11,923 bases of DNA from Deltaproteobacteria bacterium (GTDB lineage: Bacteria; Myxococcota_A; UBA9160), in NCBI GenBank assembly GCA_003520425.1, contig DOUU01000177.1, positions 206 through 12,128 of the forward strand, given 5' to 3'. The notes under the pieces were generated by a model. That model saw only the letters and a list, made by a program, of their open reading frames with translations. It ran no database searches and had not been told where the DNA came from. Positions 1-5,906 of this stretch are shown here, piece by piece. Every line of letters starts with the position of its first letter. Position 1 is the stretch's first letter. Made by a program: the position numbers and the translations under genes.

Positions 1-1554
1 GGTGGGCGGCGCCCCCTGCAAGGTGCAGGTGGAGGGCGCAGCCAGGTACGGAAATCCCGCGGCGATGTCCAGTGCGGAGGCGTACGCATTGGTCGGGTTC
101 AGGGGATACGTCCCGATGAGGGTCGGCACCGTCGCCACCCCTGCCACAGGGGATGGATTCATGACGTTCGCAAAGCCGACGGTCCTTCCCCCGGTATTGC
201 TGTTCCCCGCGCCGTCCGTCTGGAAGTCGTCATGCGTCGGGAAGCCGTCGGTCAAGATCATGACGAAGTTCTTCTGGCATGGGCAGGGCACGCCATTCGG
301 GCACTTGAGTGGATCGGGTGTCGCGCCCACGCCTGCGTTCGAGCCGTCCACGGTCGAGTACTGATAGACCGGGAACGGCGTCACCCCATCTGCGCCGAGC
401 GGCATCGTTCCGCTTCTCGGCATGAAGTAGGTGTAGATTTTGAACAGCGACTTCGCGAGCGGGGTGGATGCGTCGGCGGCTGCTGCGGCAATTGCCTTAT
501 CCAACGCGGCCGCCTGCACGCCGGCAGAGTCGTAGTCGGCGATCGGAGCCTTCACATAGGCCCCAGGCGCGTCGGTGGTATTGTCGAACTGAGCAACCCC
601 AAAGCGCACCGAGTTCTTGCTCCCGAAGGGGCAGGTCACGACTCCGCTCGAGGCGATCGATCCCGTACCTGCCGCGCAGTTGGTGTCGGTCTGGAAGATC
701 ACGTCCCTTGCAACGGTCTTCGCCGCGGCGATGCGGCTGATCTTAAAGAGGGGATATCTGTTTCCGTTGATATACTGCTGGCCGTTCAGGTTCGCATCGA
801 TCAGATTCGCGTTGGTGCTGGCGTTCCCCTCCTGGTTCGGACTGCTCGAGTTTGCCGTACCGTTCGTGAAGTAGGGGTCCGCGTTCGGGCTGAAGTACCA
901 CTCCACATAGAGCTCGGTCCACCACGATTGGTTCCCTTCGCACTCCACTTCCCCGTCGATGTACATGTTGCGCGTGCGGCCGCAGAACGTCCGCGTGATG
1001 TATCCGACGTTGACCGTCGAGCCGCTTGCGCAAGTACGGGTTCCCGTGGTCACGAAGCCCGAAGCCGTCGAGTCAAGCTGGAAACGGCACTGATGCGTGA
1101 GGTGGTCGCAATAGTAGAAGGTGGGGTTCCCGCTGGAGTCGTTCAGGTTCCCGCTCCGGTCGGCGGTCAGGTTTCCGATGCACGTGCTGGAAGTGGACGA
1201 CGATGTCGGGGTGCAGCCCGCCGGGTTCGGGGGCTCGATATTGAAGATCGGGCAGTTGGGGACGAGGCCCGCTGGCGCGTTCACGTAGGTTCCGGCCTGG
1301 GTGAGGAGGCACGTGGCCGACGTACAGCCCCCGATCGGCCCCGGCACAAGGTCGGCCTGTTGCTCGATGGCGGGGTGCCACATGACCTCGTTCATGGACG
1401 CCGAGTCGTCGAGGAGGATCAGAACGTTCGGCGGAACGGTCTGCGAAAAGATCGCGGTGTCGTCCCCGACGCTGCGGTTCGGTCCGAGGAGTGCGCACGC
1501 AAGGACTGCCAGCACTGCAAAGCCGCGAGCCATTGTTTTTCCTTGGATCCTCAT
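1..1554 (-). CDS. pilY1: PilY1-like T4P tip adhesin with VWA domain, 3' end cut by window edge
   Basis: The frame stays open from the ATG at 1554 to the left edge, giving 518 residues of a protein that is usually about 1,000 or more. Residues 1-30 form a secretion signal (basic start, hydrophobic core near 11-24). A von Willebrand A fold follows: residues 43-53 hold the MIDAS motif DxSxS (D49, S51, S53), TPLAKSLF (364-371) supplies the MIDAS threonine region, and ILTDGFPT (433-440) the distal aspartate D436. Fifteen cysteines lie after the signal, and residues about 225-265 are very rich in Asn/Ser. PilY1 proteins sit at the pilus tip with the minor pilins, promote assembly and act in adhesion and surface sensing; that role is inferred from family and context. 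The C-terminal beta-propeller expected of the family would lie outside the window. It follows pilX by 50 bases as last visible gene of the tip operon. A second ATG at 1533 also has a fair ribosome site; either start leaves a signal peptide. Confidence 0.9.
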   Translation of the reverse strand, partial: MRIQGKTMARGFAVLAVLACALLGPNRSVGDDTAIFSQTVPPNVLILLDDSASMNEVMWHPAIEQQADLVPGPIGGCTSATCLLTQAGTYVNAPAGLVPNCPIFNIEPPNPAGCTPTSSSTSSTCIGNLTADRSGNLNDSSGNPTFYYCDHLTHQCRFQLDSTASGFVTTGTRTCASGSTVNVGYITRTFCGRTRNMYIDGEVECEGNQSWWTELYVEWYFSPNADPYFTNGTANSSSPNQEGNASTNANLIDANLNGQQYINGNRYPLFKISRIAAAKTVARDVIFQTDTNCAAGTGSIASSGVVTCPFGSKNSVRFGVAQFDNTTDAPGAYVKAPIADYDSAGVQAAALDKAIAAAAADASTPLAKSLFKIYTYFMPRSGTMPLGADGVTPFPVYQYSTVDGSNAGVGATPDPLKCPNGVPCPCQKNFVMILTDGFPTHDDFQTDGAGNSNTGGRTVGFANVMNPSPVAGVATVPTLIGTYPLNPTNAYASALDIAAGFPYLAAPSTCTLQGAPPT

Positions 1555-1560
1555 TGCGCT

Positions 1561-1565
1561 CTCCT
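1561..1565 (-). promoter_or_regulatory. Ribosome binding site for the pilY1-like gene
   Basis: AGGAG on the minus strand lies 6 bases before the ATG at 1554 and supports that start. A weaker AAGGA precedes the alternative ATG at 1533 at similar distance, so both are usable. The 50-base pilX-pilY1 gap (1555-1604) shows no terminator or promoter that I can recognise. Confidence 0.7.
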
Positions 1566-1604
1566 AAGACCCCTCCGGAACTTCGAAACCCACGCGCCTC
1601 GCGC

Positions 1605-2102
1605 TTAGTACCCGTTGTCGAGCATCTTCGTGGCCATGGCCTCGAGGTGCGACCTTCCTCCGTCCACGGTCTGGCCTTCCACGCGAATGTCCCAGAGTGT
1701 GTTCACAAACTGCGGCGGCACCTGAAGGTTCATGCCTTGGACAGGGCCACCGTCCTTGCTGTAAACGATCGGTTTTGCAACCAGCGGGTCGCCGGTGAAC
1801 GAGGGTTGCCCGTACGGATAGATCACGGCATCCCCAAGGGTTGTGGCAGGGAGCGCGGGCGTCGCAGCGCGGTTCGGCGCCGTCCGGACCAAGTTGAGCC
1901 CAGTGGCGACCCCTGCGTCCGCTGCGTAGAAGGCCATCCGCGCGCGGTTCTCAAATCCTGCGACCTGCCGATCCTTCGTCATGGTGTCGAGCGCCGCGAT
2001 GCCGATCAGGCCCATCAGCACGAGCATCATCACCGCGACGAGCAGCGCCGACCCCTCCCTTCGTCGGTTTCCAAGCCGCAGAGCGTCTTCGGGTCGACTC
2101 AT
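1605..2102 (-). CDS. pilX: PilX-like minor pilin
   Basis: A 165-residue prepilin-like protein. A basic leader ends in RRREG, then SALLVAVMMLVLMGLIG begins the hydrophobic helix; the prepilin peptidase site would be G17/S18. As in the PilX family, and unlike the three preceding pilins, there is no Glu at mature position 5. The stretch ending in AFYAADAGV (residues 58-65) is the family's typical end of the N-terminal helix, normally AAEAG. No cysteines are present. PilX acts in the inner-membrane minor pilin complex that primes pilus assembly and carries PilY1 to the tip. Its ATG overlaps the pilW stop by 4 bases (ATGA), so translation is probably coupled; pilY1 follows after 50 bases. The symbol rests on N-terminal motif and gene order, since the C-terminal half is poorly conserved in this family. 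Confidence 0.87.
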   Translation of the reverse strand: MSRPEDALRLGNRRREGSALLVAVMMLVLMGLIGIAALDTMTKDRQVAGFENRARMAFYAADAGVATGLNLVRTAPNRAATPALPATTLGDAVIYPYGQPSFTGDPLVAKPIVYSKDGGPVQGMNLQVPPQFVNTLWDIRVEGQTVDGGRSHLEAMATKMLDNGY

Positions 2103-3103
2103 GTGCGCTGCCCCACGTTTCGCAGCCGGATGGTGCTCGTCACCACGCGGCGGTGATAGTTCTGACCCGGCGGATCGGCAGCGAGAGGCCCCACGCGGTT
2201 CTCCATCGCCTGCGGCTGCGATCCCTGGAGGTTCAGGTCCGGGGTCCTGGAGCGGACCACAACGTTTACGCGGATCTCTCGCAGCTTCGTGCCATCGAGC
2301 GCGGCAGGGTTGTACTGAGCCTGCCCCAGCGATCCCGGGTACTCCCCGGGATCGACAGTCCCGTTGGAGTTCAAGTCGAGGAAATAAGCGACCTGCATGT
2401 CTTCGACGTCGTTCGCGAGCACGAGATTGTCGCGTCTCAGCTGATTGTTCACGATGGTGTAGACATGCGCGGGAATGGCGAGGACGTTCGGGCTATTCGA
2501 GATCACCCCGCCGAGAACGTTCGCGAAATTGACCTGGATCGTGGTGGCATTCGGGATCGCCGTGATCGTTCCACACGCCACGCCTCGGCCCGGGTTCGCG
2601 GCGTCGACCAGGATGAGACCGCCTGCAACGCCGTTCGCTCCTCCGCAGTTTCCCGTGTCGCATCGGAAGTCACTGGTCGGCACACCCGGGGTCGTCGTCA
2701 CATAGAAGGGGGAACCGTCCAGCACGACGCTGTTCACGGTGAGCGTGGCGGCGCCCGCTGCCGCAGGGGCTCCCCCGGTGACCTTTGCTCCAAGCGTCGC
2801 CGTCTTTTGGTTGGTGGGATCGATGGCGTCGGCATCGCTCACGTAGAGAACATCCGGAGCGTTCGTGTTGTCGACTCCGCAAGCCGCCCCGTTTTCCGGG
2901 ACCATCATTCCCGCCGCCCGGACCTCACGCTCGAGAAGGTCGAGAACGGTTCGCGAGTTCTGCTGGGCTTCGGCGACCTCATCGGTCACCACGTAGCTGC
3001 GGTTCTGCACCACGAAAAAGCCCATGAGCCACGCAATCACAATCGCCATGAGCGCGACGGAAACCATGAGCTCGGTGAGCGTAAATCCTTGCCTGTAACG
3101 CAT
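2099..3103 (-). CDS. pilW: PilW-like minor pilin with an EF-hand-like loop
   Basis: A 334-residue class III-signal prepilin. MRYRQG is the leader, with cleavage at G6/F7 and FTLTE giving the conserved Glu at mature position 5; the hydrophobic helix runs to about residue 31. Residues 43-65 (VAEAQQNSRTVLDLLEREVR) match the amphipathic helix common to PilW/GspJ proteins. Cysteines are at 75, 148, 153 and 177. Residues 243-254 form an EF-hand-like 12-residue calcium loop, DLNSNGTVDPGE. The frame extends upstream to 3169, but that would put about 22 unrelated residues before the leader and overlap pilV; the ATG at 3103 has an AGGGA 4 bases before it and lies 7 bases after the pilV stop. The role is in the priming/tip complex with PilV, PilX and PilY1 (known for the family). 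The assignment is firm as a pilin and good as PilW. Confidence 0.88.
   Translation of the reverse strand: MRYRQGFTLTELMVSVALMAIVIAWLMGFFVVQNRSYVVTDEVAEAQQNSRTVLDLLEREVRAAGMMVPENGAACGVDNTNAPDVLYVSDADAIDPTNQKTATLGAKVTGGAPAAAGAATLTVNSVVLDGSPFYVTTTPGVPTSDFRCDTGNCGGANGVAGGLILVDAANPGRGVACGTITAIPNATTIQVNFANVLGGVISNSPNVLAIPAHVYTIVNNQLRRDNLVLANDVEDMQVAYFLDLNSNGTVDPGEYPGSLGQAQYNPAALDGTKLREIRVNVVVRSRTPDLNLQGSQPQAMENRVGPLAADPPGQNYHRRVVTSTIRLRNVGQRT
2342..2377 (-). other. EF-hand-like Ca2+-binding loop coding segment within pilW
   Basis: This stretch encodes residues 243-254 of the PilW-like protein: D1, N3, N5, G6, V8, D9 and E12 of a canonical EF-hand or dockerin-type loop are all in place. Calcium binding is inferred from the pattern only. 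No second loop or flanking EF helices are evident, so it would act as an isolated loop. Confidence 0.55.
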
Positions 3104-3110
3104 GACGTCC

Positions 3111-3560
3111 CTACTCGACCGGTCCGTTGTATTTGGTCGTCGAGAGCACGAGCGTCTTGGCCTGTCCATTGCTGTTGTCTGTCCAAGTCACTTGGACGTC
3201 GATATTCTTGGTCTCGTTTGCCACGACGTCCGTGATGCGCCACTGGATGTTGTAGGCCTCTTCCACAAGATTGCCGGCGGTCGACTGGACGGTATTGCCG
3301 GAATTGGTGACGGGGGCGACGGCGGTCCAAGGGGTTGCGCCGAGCGATCCCCACGCCATCCGGTCGAACTGCTCGAGCTGGCTGCGCGCGATGGCTGCGG
3401 CTTCGGTCGTGTGGCGACCTTGCTTTCCGCCGCGGATCGCACTGACCTGCATTCCAGCAAGTGCCAGAAGCCCCACCGCCAAGATGGTGGCGGAAATCAT
3501 GACCTCAATCAGTGTGAACCCCTGTGACAAGGGCTTGTTGCATGTCATGGATCGCGTCAT
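3111..3560 (-). CDS. pilV: PilV-like minor pilin
   Basis: A 149-residue prepilin. The leader MTRSMTCNKPLSQG is cut at G14/F15; FTLIE gives Glu at mature position 5, and the hydrophobic helix runs MISATILAVGLLALAGMQ. The segment TEAAAIARSQLEQFDRMAW (52-70) follows the PilV/GspI pattern of a helix with a conserved A-x-x-x-A-R face, and the C-terminal part (WRITDV, then VQVTWTD) is the expected short beta region. The frame is open far upstream, but the ATG at 3560 is preceded by GGAGG at 8 bases and starts 2 bases after the fimT stop. PilV belongs to the inner-membrane priming complex that starts pilus polymerisation (family knowledge). The gene lies between the fimT-like gene and pilW, the usual order in fimU-pilV-pilW-pilX-pilY1 operons. 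The only cysteine, C7, is in the leader. Confidence 0.88.
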   Translation of the reverse strand: MTRSMTCNKPLSQGFTLIEVMISATILAVGLLALAGMQVSAIRGGKQGRHTTEAAAIARSQLEQFDRMAWGSLGATPWTAVAPVTNSGNTVQSTAGNLVEEAYNIQWRITDVVANETKNIDVQVTWTDNSNGQAKTLVLSTTKYNGPVE

Positions 3561-3562
3561 CC

Positions 3563-4237
3563 CTACTGCCTCCAGGCCGGCGGTGCAGCCGTCGCGTTCC
3601 ACGTGGTGACACGCACGCCGCCGAGGGGGGAGAGGACCACTGCATAGTCCCGGAAGCCGTTGGTGAGGTAGATGGCCCCGCCGCCACTGCCCGTCGTCCC
3701 GGCGATGCACGCGGCAGTGACGCCCACCGGAATTCCGTTCGGCCCGAACATGACCCAGGTCGTCGAGGCGCCTGTGGGATCGACGAAGCTCGAGCCGGAG
3801 ACCTGCCAGGTCGGACTTGTCCCCGGATCGTTGGGCGCGCGCACCGCCCCGGCGAAGGTGACGCCCCAGTTGACACCGGTTTGCGCCGCAACCCAGGTCT
3901 GTCCCTTCGCCGCGGTGATCCGGCAGTTCTGGCCCGCGGTTCCGGGCCGACCGTCGTCCAATGTCAGGATGGGGACGGGAACTCCATTGCCGAGGAGCGC
4001 TGCGCCCAGCATGTCCTTCTGAAAGAACACAATCTGGTTGTCGCCCGTCCGGATCGCGTTCTCGCGCGCCAGCGTGAAGGCGTCGCCGACCTGGCGTGCA
4101 GCCTCCTTCAACCTTGCGTTGGCCATCCACTCGTTCATCGCAGGGACGGCAAGCGCAGCCAGGATCCCGATGATCGTGATGACGATCGCGAGCTCGACCA
4201 ACGTGAAGCCAGCTCGGCGATTTGCGCGTTGCACCAT
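3563..4237 (-). CDS. fimT: FimT/FimU (GspH-type) minor pilin
   Basis: A 224-residue pseudopilin/minor pilin. The leader MVQRANRRAG is cut at G10/F11; FTLVE gives Glu at mature position 5, then the hydrophobic helix IVITIIGILAALAVPAMNEW. The amphipathic part ARQVGDAFTLARENAIRTGD (47-66) is the signature of FimT/FimU/GspH proteins, as is the C-terminal LSPLGGVRVTTWN (202-214). Cysteines at 105 and 177 could pair. The frame is open up to 4603, inside the upstream kinase gene, but only the ATG at 4237 gives a normal leader, and GGGAGG precedes it. It is first in the tip operon and lies just downstream of the sigma-54 promoter. At 224 residues with a GspH-like tail it is unlikely to be the major pilin. 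FimT versus FimU cannot be separated here; some FimT proteins also bind DNA for uptake, which is not shown in this sequence. Confidence 0.85.
   Translation of the reverse strand: MVQRANRRAGFTLVELAIVITIIGILAALAVPAMNEWMANARLKEAARQVGDAFTLARENAIRTGDNQIVFFQKDMLGAALLGNGVPVPILTLDDGRPGTAGQNCRITAAKGQTWVAAQTGVNWGVTFAGAVRAPNDPGTSPTWQVSGSSFVDPTGASTTWVMFGPNGIPVGVTAACIAGTTGSGGGAIYLTNGFRDYAVVLSPLGGVRVTTWNATAAPPAWRQ
3569..3573 (-). promoter_or_regulatory. Ribosome binding site for pilV inside the fimT 3' end
   Basis: GGAGG, 8 bases before the pilV ATG at 3560, is formed by the last Trp-Arg codons of the fimT-like gene. It fixes the pilV start and suggests coupled translation. Confidence 0.65.
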
Positions 4238-4242
4238 CGAGG

Positions 4243-4248
4243 CCTCCC
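4243..4248 (-). promoter_or_regulatory. Ribosome binding site for the fimT-like gene
   Basis: GGGAGG lies 5 bases before the ATG at 4237 and decides between that start and the far upstream starts of the same open frame. It falls inside the roughly 15-base leader predicted from the sigma-54 promoter. Confidence 0.7.
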
Positions 4249-4262
4249 GCGCCTGGTCCTTG

Positions 4263-4278
4263 AGCAAGCGCCATGCCA
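4263..4278 (-). promoter_or_regulatory. Sigma-54 (-24/-12) promoter of the minor pilin operon
   Basis: The minus strand reads TGGCATGGCGCTTGCT, matching the RpoN consensus TGGCACG-N4-TTGCW at every defined base but one (T for C). GG (4277-4276) and GC (4265-4264) are separated by exactly 10 bases, as RpoN promoters require. The inferred transcription start is near 4252, about 15 bases before the fimT-like ATG, leaving room for the GGGAGG ribosome site. Location in an intergenic gap, and a sigma-54 activator gene (pilR) in the same locus, support function. Not experimentally shown. Confidence 0.8.
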
Positions 4279-4302
4279 CGGGAAGCTTTTCGGATAAGTG
4301 GG

Positions 4303-4330
4303 CGGATTCCTTGAGGATGAGGAGAATCCG
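4303..4330 (-). promoter_or_regulatory. Inverted repeat upstream of the sigma-54 promoter, candidate activator site
   Basis: A perfect 7-bp inverted repeat, CGGATTC-N14-GAATCCG, has arm centres 21 bp apart, two helical turns, as expected for a dimeric helix-turn-helix protein. Its midpoint is about 64 bp upstream of the predicted start, closer than most NtrC-type enhancers. A related half-site (TTATCCG on the minus strand, 4291-4297) lies between it and the promoter. PilR is the obvious candidate ligand, by inference only. No T-run follows, so it is not a terminator. Confidence 0.45.
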
Positions 4331-4349
4331 TCCAGCGAACCGCGCAGAT

Positions 4350-5906
4350 TTAGGCCTGCATTTCCTTGCGCACTGCGAAGTTCTCTGCGGGGTTTTCTTC
4401 GGTCGGGGCAGCGGGCAGGCGGAGCACGAAGCACGCGCCGCGGCCACGGACCGGCTCCTCGAGTTCAAGGACGCCGCCCTGTTCCTCGGCCAGGCGGAGC
4501 GCATTTGCGAGTCCAAGACCCGTTCCCTCCCCGGGCGGCTTGGTCGTAAAGAAGGGATCGAAGACGCGCTCCCGGTCTTCGGGAGCGATGCCCGGTCCGT
4601 CATCGCTCACCACGCACTCGACCGCGTCGTGACGGTTTCGCGAAGGCGCTTCTCCCGGGCGGTCCGAGGCTCGACGCACCCATGCCGCGCCCCGCACGCG
4701 GACGAGAACGCTGCCCGAGGGTCGGGCGGTGGCCTCTTGGGCAGAACCCCGAACCGCATCGCCCGCGTTCAGGACGAGGTTCAACAGGATCTGCGCGACC
4801 GAGGAGGCATCCGCGAGCGCGAGGGGCGGCACCGCGTCGTGCTCCACCGAGAAATTCACGGCGTCGTATCTTCGCTGCGCTCGAACGAGCGCAAGAACCT
4901 CTTCCGCGATCGCCCTAAGATCCGTCGGAGCAAGCTGCGCACGCGGCGGACGGGAGAAGTCGAGCAGTTGACGCAGGATCGTCCGCACCCGTTCGACCTG
5001 CTGCGTTGCACGATCGAGATGGGTGCGCGCCACCTCCGACAGGCCGGGGTCGCGGCCGGCGAGGTCCAGGAAGCTGAGCAGGGCTCCCATCGGATTTCCC
5101 ACCTCGTGTGCCACGCCGGCGGCAAGACGTCCCACCGCCGCGAGCCGCTCGGCGCGCGCAAGTCCCACCTCGGCCACCCGAAGCGTCCGGTTCGCCTCCC
5201 GAAGGTCCGCCACGGCCTTTGTGAGGGCCTGTTCGCGCCCTTCGAGGGCGCTCGTCATCTCGTTGAAAGCGGCGGCGACCTCCGCGGCCTCACGTGCGCC
5301 CTCCACCGGCACCCGGGCCCCGCGCGCTCCATCCGCGATGGCGCGTGCGGCTGCCGCGAGCCGGCGAAGCGGCAGGACGACGCGTCTGCGCAGGAGCGTT
5401 GCTCCAAACACGAGGAAGATCCCAAGGTCTCCCCCCAGCACCGCAAGGGCCACCCCGCTCGGCGCAAGGCCACGCTCAAGCGCTGCTCCCGCTGGGACGC
5501 GTGCGACCATCACGTGCCCCTCAGCGTCGATGGGGAGCGCGAATCGCACGGGCTCCCAGGGTGCACCGACACTCACGAGGGCGGACTCCGAGGAGCGGGC
5601 CTCGCCCGCGAGGGCACGCGTACCCGCGTCGATCTCGCCCGCACCGGGGGTGCGCCGAATCGCAACGCCATCGGGCCCGACGGTCCACCACTGTGTACCC
5701 GGTACGAGAGGCGTCGTGCTGCGCAGGGGGTCGCGGGCTTCTTCGCTCAGGGCGCGGCCCAGCAGTTCCCGCAGCCGCGCTTCCTGCTCTCTCACCAGAA
5801 CGATCGCGAGGAGAACCGTCGCGCCGAACATGATGAGGGACAGGCTCGCGAGCAGCTCCGCGAACAGGCCGGCCCTGCGCTGCCCGTGCGCCCCTGCCCG
5901 CGACAT
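4350..5906 (-). CDS. Membrane histidine kinase with HAMP domain, next to pilR
   Basis: A 518-residue NtrB/PilS-class sensor kinase. TM1 is about 16-38, an extracytoplasmic segment of roughly 110 residues follows, TM2 is about 150-173, then HAMP (about 173-225), a short coiled coil, and HisKA with VAHEVGNPMGAL (phospho-His H267). The ATPase domain has the N box LNLVLNAGDAV (N380), G1 box SDDGPGI (433-440), F box FDPFFTT (449-455) and G2 box GEGTGLGLANAL (459-470). A Pro/Arg/Ser-rich insert (about 387-427) separates the N and G1 boxes. Its sensor half differs from that of PilS, so it is not a recent tandem copy. The ATG directly follows the pilR stop (TAGATG), so it is probably co-translated with PilR and is a likely second kinase or phosphatase for it. 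The signal sensed is unknown; no gene symbol is justified. Confidence 0.9.
   Translation of the reverse strand: MSRAGAHGQRRAGLFAELLASLSLIMFGATVLLAIVLVREQEARLRELLGRALSEEARDPLRSTTPLVPGTQWWTVGPDGVAIRRTPGAGEIDAGTRALAGEARSSESALVSVGAPWEPVRFALPIDAEGHVMVARVPAGAALERGLAPSGVALAVLGGDLGIFLVFGATLLRRRVVLPLRRLAAAARAIADGARGARVPVEGAREAAEVAAAFNEMTSALEGREQALTKAVADLREANRTLRVAEVGLARAERLAAVGRLAAGVAHEVGNPMGALLSFLDLAGRDPGLSEVARTHLDRATQQVERVRTILRQLLDFSRPPRAQLAPTDLRAIAEEVLALVRAQRRYDAVNFSVEHDAVPPLALADASSVAQILLNLVLNAGDAVRGSAQEATARPSGSVLVRVRGAAWVRRASDRPGEAPSRNRHDAVECVVSDDGPGIAPEDRERVFDPFFTTKPPGEGTGLGLANALRLAEEQGGVLELEEPVRGRGACFVLRLPAAPTEENPAENFAVRKEMQA

Noticed and set aside
232..1608. 458-codon open frame on the plus strand
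   Set aside because: Antisense to the pilY1-like gene, whose minus-strand frame has a signal peptide, VWA motifs and a good ribosome site. The plus-strand product is low-complexity Arg/Val/Gly.
2153..3235. 360-codon open frame on the plus strand
   Set aside because: Antisense to the pilW-like gene and the end of pilV; composition typical of a shadow frame.
3563..4237. FimT-like gene as the major pilin PilA
   Set aside because: The GspH/FimT-type helix region and C-terminal motif, 224-residue length and position before pilV-pilW-pilX point to a minor pilin.
4303..4330. Inverted repeat as a Rho-independent terminator after the second kinase
   Set aside because: The loop would be 14 bases, the stem only 7 bp, and no T-run follows on the minus strand; a protein-binding site fits better.
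4238..4603. N-terminal extension of the fimT-like frame up to an ATG at 4603
   Set aside because: It would bury the class III prepilin leader 122 residues inside the protein and overlap the upstream kinase; the ATG at 4237 has both leader and ribosome site.
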